From positions 1 through 40,609 of the forward strand of contig CANKQY010000014.1 of NCBI GenBank assembly GCA_947485745.1: a stretch of 40,609 nt of DNA, written 5' to 3'. Origin of the DNA: Bacteroidota bacterium. Lineage in GTDB: Bacteria > Bacteroidota > Bacteroidia > UKL13-3. The notes beneath the pieces are model-generated. The model was not told the DNA's origin. It saw nothing but the letters and a program-made list of their open reading frames with translations, and searched no databases. A program made the translations under genes and the position numbers. Below, piece after piece: positions 17,433 through 26,146 of this stretch (position 1 is the stretch's first letter; each line of letters opens with the position of its first letter).

Positions 17433-18200
17433 CTATATTCCAAAAACCTTATTGGCATTTTCATTAGTACTTTTTGCTACTTGAGCCAAGCCAACATTTT
17501 TTACTTCAGCCAATTTTTTGGCAATGTCTAAAATATATAAACTTTCGTTGCGCTTTCCTCTGTGGGGAGCTGGAGCTAAATAAGGCGAATCAGTTTCTAA
17601 AACCAAATGCCTTAAATCTATGTCAGCAATGGCCTTGTCTAAGCCACCATTTTTAAAAGTTATTACGCCCCCAATACCTAACAAAAAGCCCATTTCAACA
17701 ACCTCTTTAGCCTGCTCAGCATTGCCTCCAAAACAATGAAAAATGCCACGTAGTTTGGGGTGTTTCATTTCTTTTAAAATGGCAATTACATCTTCATTGC
17801 TATTTCTTGAGTGAATAACAATGGGTAAATCCATTTGTATAGCCCACTGAATTTGAAGGCGAAAGGCCCTAATCTGTTGGTCTTTAAATTCTTTACTCCA
17901 GTAATAATCGAGGCCAATTTCACCAACAGCATAAAACTTTCTTTTCTTAAACCATTTTTGAATTTGAAACAAATGTGCCTCCACATGGGCGTCTACCGAA
18001 CAAGGATGTAAGCCCATCATAGGGAAACAATTATCTGGAAAATCCCAGCATAAATCTAACATGGGTTGAATAGAATGAATATCAATATTGGGTAAAAATA
18101 ATTTACTTACACCATTATGAATGGCTTTTTCAATAACAGCCTTTCTATCTTCCTTAAATTCTTCTGCATACAAATGCGTATGGGTATCTATAAAATTCAC
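17433..18200 (-). CDS. tatD: TatD-family metal-dependent deoxyribonuclease
   Basis: A TIM-barrel metallohydrolase of the TatD/YcfH type, linked in other bacteria to DNA end processing and D-aminoacyl-tRNA quality control. It is 255 residues. Metal ligands: H7 and H9 (DTHTHL), E94 (VGEIGLDYYW), H130 (IVIHSRN), H155 (IFHCFGG) and D204 (LETDSPYLAP), followed by PHRGKRNES. The start is GTG at 18200; MNFIDTHTHL is the expected N-terminus. A perfect -7 box ends only four bases upstream, predicting an almost leaderless mRNA. Confidence 0.93.
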   Translation of the reverse strand: MNFIDTHTHLYAEEFKEDRKAVIEKAIHNGVSKLFLPNIDIHSIQPMLDLCWDFPDNCFPMMGLHPCSVDAHVEAHLFQIQKWFKKRKFYAVGEIGLDYYWSKEFKDQQIRAFRLQIQWAIQMDLPIVIHSRNSNEDVIAILKEMKHPKLRGIFHCFGGNAEQAKEVVEMGFLLGIGGVITFKNGGLDKAIADIDLRHLVLETDSPYLAPAPHRGKRNESLYILDIAKKLAEVKNVGLAQVAKSTNENANKVFGI

Positions 18201-18204
18201 GTGG

Positions 18205-18212
18205 CAAATATA
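18205..18212 (-). promoter_or_regulatory. -7 promoter element abutting the tatD start
   Basis: On the minus strand TATATTTG (TAnnTTTG) is followed by CCAC and then the GTG start. Transcription should begin within a few bases of the start codon. Confidence 0.55.
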
Positions 18213-18233
18213 AGTAATTTAGATGCTCAGTTT

Positions 18234-19328
18234 TTAATACGTACGTTCTTTCCAGTCCATTTTAACAGGATAAAGGTAAAAGCCAATCATCGCAAAATGA
18301 ATAAACACAGAATAAAACTCATAAGTTAAAAATGTTGGCCAATGCCATTTCACCTTCAACTTTTTTTGGATCAAACCGATATAAAATAATTGTAAAATAA
18401 CTTTAATAACCCAAATGATAAAAGCCAATTTGGTATGAACCAAAAGCAAAAAAAACAAACAGGGATAAAAGCTAGCTTGCAACCCAAAAATGAGTAACCA
18501 ATAGGTTGGTAAATCTTGCGCGCCAATCATCCAACGTTTGCGCTGGTGTAAAAAATTCCTAAAATTATTTTGAGCAACTGAAATATTAAGTGAGGCTTTA
18601 TCTAATACATTTACCGACTCATAACCATTGGCCCTTATGGCTTTAAACAATTGAAAATCTTCGGTAACCGAAAAAGGCATATTTTCATAGCCACCAGTTG
18701 CCAAGTATGCCTGTTTTGTAAAGCACATATTGTTGCCAACCGCAGTACTTTTTAGGCCTAATCTATCCAAACCAATTAAATTTCCATTACCTAAACTCCA
18801 ATCAATGCCTTGCCATTTTGCGAAAAAATTGTTACCATCAACCAGAGTAGTTCCACTCACTATGCCTATTTTGGACTGTAATAAATAAGGCAATAAATGT
18901 TTGATCCAATTAGGCGCAACGGTAATATCTGCATCGGTTACAAAAATATATTCAGATTGAGTTTGTTTAATTAGCTGCGCCAAAACATTTCCTTTGGCTT
19001 TTGCTGAACCCAATTCACATTCTATTTGAAACAAATTAAAATTGCTTCTGCCAAAAATGAATTTTTCAATCAAGGAACTAGTATGATCTGTTGACCTATC
19101 ATTTCCTATCCATACCTCTATCAATTCTTGAGGATAGTTTAATTGAAGAATACTTTGCAGGCAAGCCTCAATATTTGCTTCCTCATTTCTGGCTGCAATT
19201 ATAATAGCCACTTTGGGGTTACTCCTTTCTGATTTTACCTTTGGATTACCGGAAAAATAACCCGCCATTACAAGTATTTGCAAGAGTACAAATAACCAAA
19301 GAATGAGTATAAGCAAGATTTCTATCAT
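18234..19328 (-). CDS. Membrane-anchored family 2 glycosyltransferase
   Basis: A 364-residue processive-type GT2 enzyme. An N-terminal membrane helix (about 3-24) precedes a GT-A domain: AIIIAARNEEANIEACL near 42-58, WIGNDRSTD, the DAD motif in FVTDADITV, NNMCFTKQAY, TED, and HQRKRWMIGA, the acceptor-side (Q/R)xxRW-like motif. Three or four membrane helices follow at the C-terminus (about 275-350). It probably makes a cell-surface polysaccharide or glycolipid. It starts 3 bp after the polysaccharide deacetylase stop, so the two form an operon. Substrate unknown. Confidence 0.88.
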   Translation of the reverse strand: MIEILLILILWLFVLLQILVMAGYFSGNPKVKSERSNPKVAIIIAARNEEANIEACLQSILQLNYPQELIEVWIGNDRSTDHTSSLIEKFIFGRSNFNLFQIECELGSAKAKGNVLAQLIKQTQSEYIFVTDADITVAPNWIKHLLPYLLQSKIGIVSGTTLVDGNNFFAKWQGIDWSLGNGNLIGLDRLGLKSTAVGNNMCFTKQAYLATGGYENMPFSVTEDFQLFKAIRANGYESVNVLDKASLNISVAQNNFRNFLHQRKRWMIGAQDLPTYWLLIFGLQASFYPCLFFLLLVHTKLAFIIWVIKVILQLFYIGLIQKKLKVKWHWPTFLTYEFYSVFIHFAMIGFYLYPVKMDWKERTY

Positions 19329-19331
19329 AAA

Positions 19332-19946
19332 TTAATCCTGAGGAATGGCCAATAATTGATATCCCTCACTGCAATAATAAGCTAGTAACAATGGCAAAAG
19401 TTGTTTTAAATTTTCAAACGATTTCTCACTATCATGAAAAACAACAATGCTCCCATTTTTAACTTTTTTCATTTGCTCAATGCTATAGGCAATGTTTAAT
19501 TTTTTTTCATAATCGCAACTCAAGTGATCCCACATAATTATTTTATAGTTGTTTTTTAATTTGGCTATTTGTGATGATTTTATTCTACCATAAGGAGGCC
19601 TAAATAAATTACTATTTATATACCCCTCAGCCTTTTTAACATCAGCAAAATAAGTAAGGTCATCAGTTGCCCAACCTTTCAAATGATGGTGGGTATGGTT
19701 GCCAGTTTGGTGCCCTTCAGCTAAAATATGACGATAAGTTTCTGGGTATTTACGCACATTTTCTCCTACGCAGAAAAAAGTTGCTTTAGCACCAAATTTA
19801 CCTAACTGTTCTATCACCCAGGGAGTTATTTCGGGGTGCGGACCATCATCAAATGTTAAAAACAGCTGTTTATCATTGGTTTTAACCTTCCATGTATAGT
19901 TGGGAAGGAGTCGTTGAAGAATAGTCGGGATTCTGTATTTAAACAT
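19332..19946 (-). CDS. NodB-type polysaccharide deacetylase
   Basis: A carbohydrate esterase 4 family protein (204 residues) that removes N-acetyl groups from glycans. NodB motifs: TFDDGPHPEIT with D33/D34, TGNHTHHH with metal histidines H84 and H88, RPPYGR at 116-121, MWDHLSCDY, and IVVFHDS carrying the C-terminal histidine. No signal peptide is obvious; the short basic N-terminus (MFKYRIPTILQRLLPNY) is amphipathic. It is first gene of a two-gene unit with the GT2 enzyme, which may supply its substrate. It is divergent from tolC, with only 37 bp between. Confidence 0.9.
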   Translation of the reverse strand: MFKYRIPTILQRLLPNYTWKVKTNDKQLFLTFDDGPHPEITPWVIEQLGKFGAKATFFCVGENVRKYPETYRHILAEGHQTGNHTHHHLKGWATDDLTYFADVKKAEGYINSNLFRPPYGRIKSSQIAKLKNNYKIIMWDHLSCDYEKKLNIAYSIEQMKKVKNGSIVVFHDSEKSFENLKQLLPLLLAYYCSEGYQLLAIPQD

Positions 19947-19983
19947 TATTTTCGCATCAAAACCTAATTACCAAAATTAATCA

Positions 19984-21432
19984 ATGGTTCAAATATTCAA
20001 AAAAAATACCGTCCTATTTGCACTTTGTTTTTGTAGCCTTCATTCTGTAAGTGCCCAAGATCAAAAAATATGGTCGTTAAAAGCTTGTGTGGAGCAAGCG
20101 CTCAGTAAAAATATTACTGTTCAACAACAGGCACTTACTACTCAAATGAGCAAAGCAGATTATTTGCAAAGTAAAATGGCCTTATTGCCCACAATAAATG
20201 GAAATATTTCTAATAACTGGCAAACAGGTTTTGCCATTAACCCTTCTACCAATATAGCCAAAGAGGGTGTAGCTTTTAGAACCAATTCATTTGGGCTAAA
20301 TAGCAGCATGCCTTTATTTAATGGTTTTCAAAATGTAAATAATGTAAGGGTACAAGAATCAATATTCAAGGCAAGTGAAAAGGATTTAGAGCAAACAAAA
20401 AACACCATAACTTTAAATGTATGTAATGCTTTTTTACGCGTGCTACTAAACATAGAGTTAAATAATTCTGCACAAACTCGCATTGAAGCAACTATGGCGC
20501 AGGTAGATCGACAGCAAAAAATGTTTGAGTTAGGAAGTAGCAATAAAAGCAGGTATTTGCAGCTAAAAGCGCAATTGTCGGGTGAAGAATTGGCAGCAGT
20601 AAATACACAAAATGCTTTATTTCAATCTTACCTCGACCTTTGGTTATTAATTGAAATAAAACCTGATACCAATTACAAGGTTGAAAAACCAAGTATAGCT
20701 GAATTAAACATAGCTGATGAGCCAAAATCTTTAGATGCCATTTATTTGGAGTTTGTGAAACAAAGTCCGGATGTATTATCAGCGGAACAGCGTTTAAGAG
20801 GTTCGGAACTCTCCTACCACATGGCGCGCGGCGGAAGGTCGCCACGATTAACCTTGTCAGCTGGCTTCAATTCTTTTTACACCACGCAAAGTTCTACAGG
20901 TGTTGGCGATTTGCAATACAGAACCTCTGTTATTGGATCAGGTGATTATAATGGCACACCAATTCCCGTTTATAGCACTATTCCAACTGGGTATTCGTCT
21001 TATCAAACTACGCTATTTTCTGATCAATTTACCCGTAATTTAGGTAGTAATATCGGTTTGAACCTAAGTGTGCCAATATTCAACGGCTGGAATGTAAACA
21101 CCAATGTTCAAAAATCAAGAATGAGTGTTGAAAGTACCAGGCTAAACGAAAAGTTAACTAAAAACAATTTGTACAGAAGCATTGCGCAATCTTATGTTGA
21201 CTTTAAATCTTCTTTCAAAAAATTCCAAGCAAATGAAGAAAATTTATCTGCCAATAAAGAATCTTTTGAAGTTGCAGAAAAACAATTTGAATTGGGTGGG
21301 ATGAGCATTGCTGATTATTTAAACACAAAAAACGGCTACATTCGTGCCGATGCAGATTTTACTCAAGCTAAATATGAATTGGTATTTAGAAGAAAAGTTC
21401 TTGATTTTTATCTAGGCAAACCGCTATATTAA
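19984..21432 (+). CDS. TolC-family outer-membrane efflux channel
   Basis: A 482-residue outer-membrane/periplasmic channel. The signal peptide (1-24, ending VSAQ) is followed by WSLKACVEQALSKNI, typical of the family start. Two long helical repeats follow (about 30-230 and 255-475), each containing a beta-strand pair; the GLNSSMPLFNGFQNVNNV and GLNLSVPIFNGWNVNTNV segments are the repeated strand-helix signatures. Ten bases separate it from the MacA-like adaptor gene, so both belong to one export system. Confidence 0.93.
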   Translation: MVQIFKKNTVLFALCFCSLHSVSAQDQKIWSLKACVEQALSKNITVQQQALTTQMSKADYLQSKMALLPTINGNISNNWQTGFAINPSTNIAKEGVAFRTNSFGLNSSMPLFNGFQNVNNVRVQESIFKASEKDLEQTKNTITLNVCNAFLRVLLNIELNNSAQTRIEATMAQVDRQQKMFELGSSNKSRYLQLKAQLSGEELAAVNTQNALFQSYLDLWLLIEIKPDTNYKVEKPSIAELNIADEPKSLDAIYLEFVKQSPDVLSAEQRLRGSELSYHMARGGRSPRLTLSAGFNSFYTTQSSTGVGDLQYRTSVIGSGDYNGTPIPVYSTIPTGYSSYQTTLFSDQFTRNLGSNIGLNLSVPIFNGWNVNTNVQKSRMSVESTRLNEKLTKNNLYRSIAQSYVDFKSSFKKFQANEENLSANKESFEVAEKQFELGGMSIADYLNTKNGYIRADADFTQAKYELVFRRKVLDFYLGKPLY

Positions 21433-21441
21433 TAAGTAAAT

Positions 21442-22809
21442 ATGAACCAAGTAAAGAAAAAAAGTAATACCCTTAAATATTTAATTATTGGGGTTATTGT
21501 TTTAATCATAGTTGCCGTTATTGGTAAGCAAGCAGGATGGCTTGGCAAAAGTGAAGGCATGTCTGTTACCATTGCAAAAATTGAAAGAAAAACCATTATT
21601 GAAACCGTTTCTGCCAATGGCAGGGTTCAGCCAGAAAAAGAAGTTAAAATTAGCTCCGATGTTTCTGGTGAAATTAGAGAATTATATGTAAAAGAAGGTG
21701 ATTCTGTAGTAGCCGGAAAATTAATGGCCCGCATCGACCCTGAGTTATACCAATCTGCCTTAGATAGATCTGAAGCATCTTTAAATAATACCAAAGCAAG
21801 TTTAGCCACAACCAAAGCCAGGTTGGCTCAGGCCGAAGGAAGATTTGTTGAAGTTTCTGCTGCTTATGAAAGAAATAAAAAAATGTATGCCCAGAAATTA
21901 ATTTCTGATGCAGAATTTGAAACAGCAAAAAGTACCTATGTAAACGCCAAAGCCGAGGTAGAAGCTGGCAGGCAAAGTGTGTTATCTGCAGAATTCAATG
22001 TAAAAAGTTTTGAAGCTACCCTCAAAGAATCGAAAAAAAGCCTTACCCGTACCGAAATATTTTCACCCGTAAATGGTATAGTCTCTAAGTTAAGTGTTGA
22101 AAAGGGAGAGCGTGTAGTTGGCACATCGCAAATGGCAGGAACTGAAATGATGCGTATTGCCAATTTAAACGATATGGAAGTGAGTGTTGATGTAAACGAA
22201 AACGATATCATAAAAGTTGGCTTAGGAGACACCTCAGAAATTGAAGTAGATGCCTACCCTAATAGAAAGTTCAAAGGAATTGTAACAGAGATTGCCAACA
22301 GTGCTACAACTTCTGCACAAACCACCAGTGACCAAGTTACAAATTTTGTGGTAAAGATTAGAATTTTGAGAAGTAGCTACCAAGACCTAACTTTATTATT
22401 TGGGAAAAGAAAATCTGTGTTTAGACCAGGTATGAGTGCCAGTGTGGAGATTCAAACAGAGCGCGTGGAAAATGTTTTGGCAGTGCCAATTGAAGCGGTA
22501 ACTGTTCGCCAAGAAAGTGCTTTAGACACCATTGAAACGGAAAACAAAAAAGAGAAAAAAGTTACTTTAATTGACAGCAAAAATGATGTGGAAGTGGTCT
22601 TCATTAACCAAGGAAACAAAGCTAAAATACGCAAAGTAAAAACAGGTATTCAAGACGATAAGTACATCCAAATCTTAGAAGGTTTAAAGGAAGACGACCA
22701 ACTAATTTCTGGACCTTACAGCGCTATTTCAAAAACATTGAAACACGGCGACTTGATAAAAGAAGTTAATAAAGAAGAGCTATTTAATTCTAAGAAAAAA
22801 GAAAACTAA
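21442..22809 (+). CDS. MacA/HlyD-type periplasmic adaptor
   Basis: A 455-residue membrane-fusion protein. It has one N-terminal membrane helix (about 12-32), a biotinyl-lipoyl half-domain (VSGEIRELYVKEGDSVVAGKLMARID), a helical hairpin with coiled coil (about 100-200), the second lipoyl half (SPVNGIVSKLSVEKGERV), a beta barrel and a membrane-proximal domain. It would connect TolC to an inner-membrane ABC (MacB-like) or RND pump, but no pump gene follows; the next gene is the broken one at 22822. An unusual Lys/Glu-rich insert (about 355-390) interrupts the C-terminal part. Confidence 0.92.
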   Translation: MNQVKKKSNTLKYLIIGVIVLIIVAVIGKQAGWLGKSEGMSVTIAKIERKTIIETVSANGRVQPEKEVKISSDVSGEIRELYVKEGDSVVAGKLMARIDPELYQSALDRSEASLNNTKASLATTKARLAQAEGRFVEVSAAYERNKKMYAQKLISDAEFETAKSTYVNAKAEVEAGRQSVLSAEFNVKSFEATLKESKKSLTRTEIFSPVNGIVSKLSVEKGERVVGTSQMAGTEMMRIANLNDMEVSVDVNENDIIKVGLGDTSEIEVDAYPNRKFKGIVTEIANSATTSAQTTSDQVTNFVVKIRILRSSYQDLTLLFGKRKSVFRPGMSASVEIQTERVENVLAVPIEAVTVRQESALDTIETENKKEKKVTLIDSKNDVEVVFINQGNKAKIRKVKTGIQDDKYIQILEGLKEDDQLISGPYSAISKTLKHGDLIKEVNKEELFNSKKKEN

Positions 22810-22821
22810 TAAATCTTTCAT

Positions 22822-24103
22822 TTGCGCTATTTAAAAATATACCTATTTGTATTTTGCGCCCTGCTAGTTTTTGCAACTCTGAACAGGCATATTCGTTCAA
22901 AAATATTCACTTACAGTAGCCAAATTTGGTCGGATAAAGCAGGTTATTACGTTTATTTACCAGCACTATTTATTTACGACTTCAATTCCAATGAATTTCC
23001 TCAATCTGTTGATTCGCTTACAGGAAATGGATTTTACCTTGATTTAAAAAAGCAATAAGGTTCAAAGCAAATACCCAGTTGGAACGGCAATCCTGGAGAT
23101 GCCATCCTTTTTATTGGCTCACCTGTTTATGAAAGTCTCGGGAGATTTGGCAGATGGATTTAGCAAACCCTACCAAGATGCCTTAGATTTAAGTGCGGTG
23201 TTATATTTGATAATAGGAATGCTTTTTTTAAGTAAATTTCTACTAAACCATTACCCACCTAAAACTGTATATTTTTCTTTGTTTGCATTGCTGTGTGGCA
23301 CTAATTTATATTATTACGTAATCTTTGAGGGTGGTTATTCGCATGTTTATTCTTTCTTTTTGTTTGCCGTTTTTATAAACCAATTGCAAGAATTACAAAC
23401 CAAAAAGCAAAATAAGCATTGGTAATTGTTGTTTGCTTTAGGAGCGGGAATAGTATTGGTTCGACAAATAAATATATTGTTTTTGCTGCTTATTATTGGG
23501 TTTTCAGAAAATGCCTTGCAGCTTATTATTAGCAGAAATTGGAAACAATACCTCATTGGATTATTAATTGCCATTGGGGTAATTTTACCTCAAATAATAT
23601 ATAACCTATACCTAACGGGAGCTCCATTCTCCTATTCCTATCAAAATGAAGGATTCTTGTATTTAACTAATCCAAAAATTAAGGAAGTGCTTTTGGGCTT
23701 TAATAATGGTTGGATCACTAACAATCCTTTATTTTTACTACTTTTGCCAAGTATTATTTTACTCTTTAAAACACAAAAAAATTGGTCAATAATAGGTACA
23801 TTATCAATCTTGTTATGTACTTATTTGTATGCCTCTTGGTGGTGTTGGAATTTGGGATGTGCTTACGGACATAGAGGATTTGTAGACATCTATCCCATTT
23901 TAGCCTTGCCAATTTGCGCAGCTATAGATGAAATTTTCAAATTCCAAAACAAACCAATACGTCTGTTTTTATTTACCCTCATAACAGCTGGAATTTTAGT
24001 AAATATTAAATTTATCTATACTTACGATTCGTGTTGGCCAATTAACTTTCAACAATCCGACTTTGAAATCTATTGGCATTTCTTAACTTCGCCAACAAAA
24101 TAA
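22822..24103 (+). pseudogene. Broken multi-spanning membrane protein (GT-C-like)
   Basis: Three consecutive fragments form one polytopic membrane protein of about 426 codons. Fragment 1 (22822-23058, TTG start) leaves frame at an A6 run (23046-23051). Removing one A restores a seamless protein through ...LDLKSNKVQSKYPVG.... Fragment 2 ends at an in-frame TAA (23423-23425), and the same frame continues at once with LLFALGAGIVLVRQ. Features include a periplasmic EGGYSHVYSFF segment and WWCWNLGCAYGHRGFVDIYP, typical of polyprenyl-sugar-dependent GT-C-like proteins. The following GT2 gene starts 4 bp later and would supply such a donor. Either decayed gene or sequencing error at two sites. Confidence 0.8.
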
Positions 24104-24107
24104 TCCC

Positions 24108-24821
24108 ATGGGAGAAAAACTAACTATCATCATCCCTGCCTATAACGAGGCAAGAACCATTCACAATATCCTTGATAAGGTAGACTCCGTTCAATTAATT
24201 AATGGCATAGAAAAAGAACTGGTGATTGTGAATGATTGCTCAACAGATAATACCGCAGAAGTTATTCACGCCTATATTAAAACCAAATCTTATATTAGGT
24301 TTATTGAACACAGCGTAAATCAAGGTAAGGGTGCAGCAATACATACCGGCATAAAGCAGGCTAACGGCAATTATATCATTGTTCAAGATGCCGATTTAGA
24401 ATATGATCCAAATGAGATAAACGTCTTATTAAAGCCTATCACCGATGGCTTTGCCGATGTGGTTTATGGATCTAGGTTTATGGGAGGAAATCCGCATAGA
24501 ATTTTATTTTTTTGGCATTCTATAGGTAACAAAATCCTAACCTTTGGTAGCAACATGTTTACCAATCTTAACCTCACAGATATGGAAACCTGTTACAAGC
24601 TATTCAAGGCAGATATTATTAAATCGCTTCCACTCCAAGAAAAGAGATTTGGTTTTGAACCAGAAGTAACTGCCCGTATTAGCCGTATCCCAAATATTCG
24701 CATTTATGAGGTAGGTATTTCCTATTACGGCCGAACCTACGCCGAAGGAAAAAAAATAAGTTGGAAGGATGGTTTTAGAGCAATCTACTGTATTATAAAA
24801 TATGGCATGTTCAAAGTATAA
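24108..24821 (+). CDS. Polyprenyl-phosphate glycosyltransferase (GT2, DPM1-like)
   Basis: A 237-residue GT-A glycosyltransferase that would load a sugar onto a polyprenyl phosphate at the cytoplasmic membrane face. Motifs: TIIIPAYNEARTI at 6-18, IVNDCSTDNT at 40-49, NQGKGAAIHTG, DAD at 94-96 in IVQDADLEYDP, VVYGSRFMGG, and DMETCYKLFK, which is typical of dolichyl-P-Glc/Man synthase-like enzymes. A C-terminal Arg/Lys-rich segment lacks membrane helices. It lies directly after the broken GT-C-like gene, which looks like its acceptor-side partner. Sugar unknown. Confidence 0.9.
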   Translation: MGEKLTIIIPAYNEARTIHNILDKVDSVQLINGIEKELVIVNDCSTDNTAEVIHAYIKTKSYIRFIEHSVNQGKGAAIHTGIKQANGNYIIVQDADLEYDPNEINVLLKPITDGFADVVYGSRFMGGNPHRILFFWHSIGNKILTFGSNMFTNLNLTDMETCYKLFKADIIKSLPLQEKRFGFEPEVTARISRIPNIRIYEVGISYYGRTYAEGKKISWKDGFRAIYCIIKYGMFKV

Positions 24822-24856
24822 TTGAATCACCAAATATTCTTCGGTATACAATACAA

Positions 24857-26146
24857 TTACTTTTTTAAAACCGTTAGTGGAGGCCATTTTAATTGAACCA
24901 AAATTACCATACTTAAGGCCAGCGGCACCCAATAAAGATATACATAAGGTATAAAAACCAAAGAGTAGAAAATGGTCATGCTAAACTTAAACGACAACAA
25001 TAAAAAAATCCTTTGATCTAAGTTGCTATTTTTAAACCTGGCATACATTAAAAACAAAGTACTTAAGATACTACATCCAATTAAAGCATTTTTACAAGCC
25101 AACAATTTATCCATTAAAGTTCCAGGGTAAAATTGGTGAAACCAAGAGGCAAATCCTAAACCCTGAAACAACTGAAAAGGTTTATCTCCTTTTCCCTGCC
25201 AATCTTGACCATCCCATTCATTTAAGGAGGCATCAATCCATAGGTTAGAGCCTTTACTAAGTACTTCTGGATTAGGGATAACAAAGGGAACAAGGTAAAA
25301 TATGATGCTAAAAACAAGCAAGCCAATTCCTATAAATAAGAACTCCTTTTTGTTATACAACCACTTACACAAAGCCCAAACAGGCATCCAAAAAAGCAAG
25401 GAATAACGAGATAATAAAGACAACCCTAAACCAACAATTTGAAAAATCTTTGAAGTACTAAAAAAGCTCAAGGCCAATAAAATATAATAGGCCGCTATAA
25501 CCAACTCTACTGTTACCGAAAAATCTTTTTCCTGCTTAAAAAAAATTAATCCTAAAAACACAAATGGAAGCATACTTTTAGCCACTAACTCTTTTATACT
25601 TGTTGAAACTTTATATGACCTTACAATCAATGCAAGCATGGCAATCACAAAAACAATTGCATGAATAAATCTTGGATCAATGAGTAACAACCTGGTTAAA
25701 GTAAAAGGTAACCACTGAAATGGCATATAATTGGGAACAAAGGTGCCATAATTAAAACCAGTATAAGCTGCATATACTGGTTCACCGCCCAAAAATCTAT
25801 CCACATAAACATTTAAAATAAGTGGAATAATATCCGAATCCTTCACATCAATTGGCCAAAGAATAATATAGCTTCTTACTACTATAAAAATGCAAAATAA
25901 CAAGATACCTAATGCCCTCCAATGAGAACCAGTAATTTTATAAGAGCGCTCCCTAACAGGCTCTAAATAAAAAAGCTCGGCTCGCTTACTTAGGTAAAAA
26001 TAGTAGAAGCAACCACTGGCTAAAAATAAAATTGGTGAAAGAATAAATCCTAGGTTTTTTCTAAAGAAAAAAAAATGCAGCAACTCAATGATAAAAACAA
26101 GAATAACAACATTTGCCCCTTTAATCTTCTTCATCCACTGCTTCAT
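24857..26146 (-). CDS. Polytopic membrane protein, GT-C glycosyltransferase-like
   Basis: A 429-residue protein with about ten to eleven membrane helices. The first large external loop contains WPIDVKDSDIIP and FNYGTFVPNYMPFQWLP, where the acidic pair after the second or third helix fits the catalytic loop of GT-C enzymes (GT87/GT39-like). A second external loop carries WIDASLNEWDGQDWQGKGDKPFQ. It is probably a mannosyl- or arabinosyl-transferase-like enzyme using a polyprenyl-P-sugar; this is inference. The ATG at 26146 is chosen over an upstream TTG (26155); either way it overlaps the GT51 gene end. Confidence 0.72.
   Translation of the reverse strand: MKQWMKKIKGANVVILVFIIELLHFFFFRKNLGFILSPILFLASGCFYYFYLSKRAELFYLEPVRERSYKITGSHWRALGILLFCIFIVVRSYIILWPIDVKDSDIIPLILNVYVDRFLGGEPVYAAYTGFNYGTFVPNYMPFQWLPFTLTRLLLIDPRFIHAIVFVIAMLALIVRSYKVSTSIKELVAKSMLPFVFLGLIFFKQEKDFSVTVELVIAAYYILLALSFFSTSKIFQIVGLGLSLLSRYSLLFWMPVWALCKWLYNKKEFLFIGIGLLVFSIIFYLVPFVIPNPEVLSKGSNLWIDASLNEWDGQDWQGKGDKPFQLFQGLGFASWFHQFYPGTLMDKLLACKNALIGCSILSTLFLMYARFKNSNLDQRIFLLLSFKFSMTIFYSLVFIPYVYLYWVPLALSMVILVQLKWPPLTVLKK

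Noticed and set aside
23423-23425. In-frame TAA as a recoded (read-through) codon
   Set aside because: The same gene also has a frameshift, TAA is not a known selenocysteine/pyrrolysine codon, and no recoding structure was seen; decay or sequence error is simpler.
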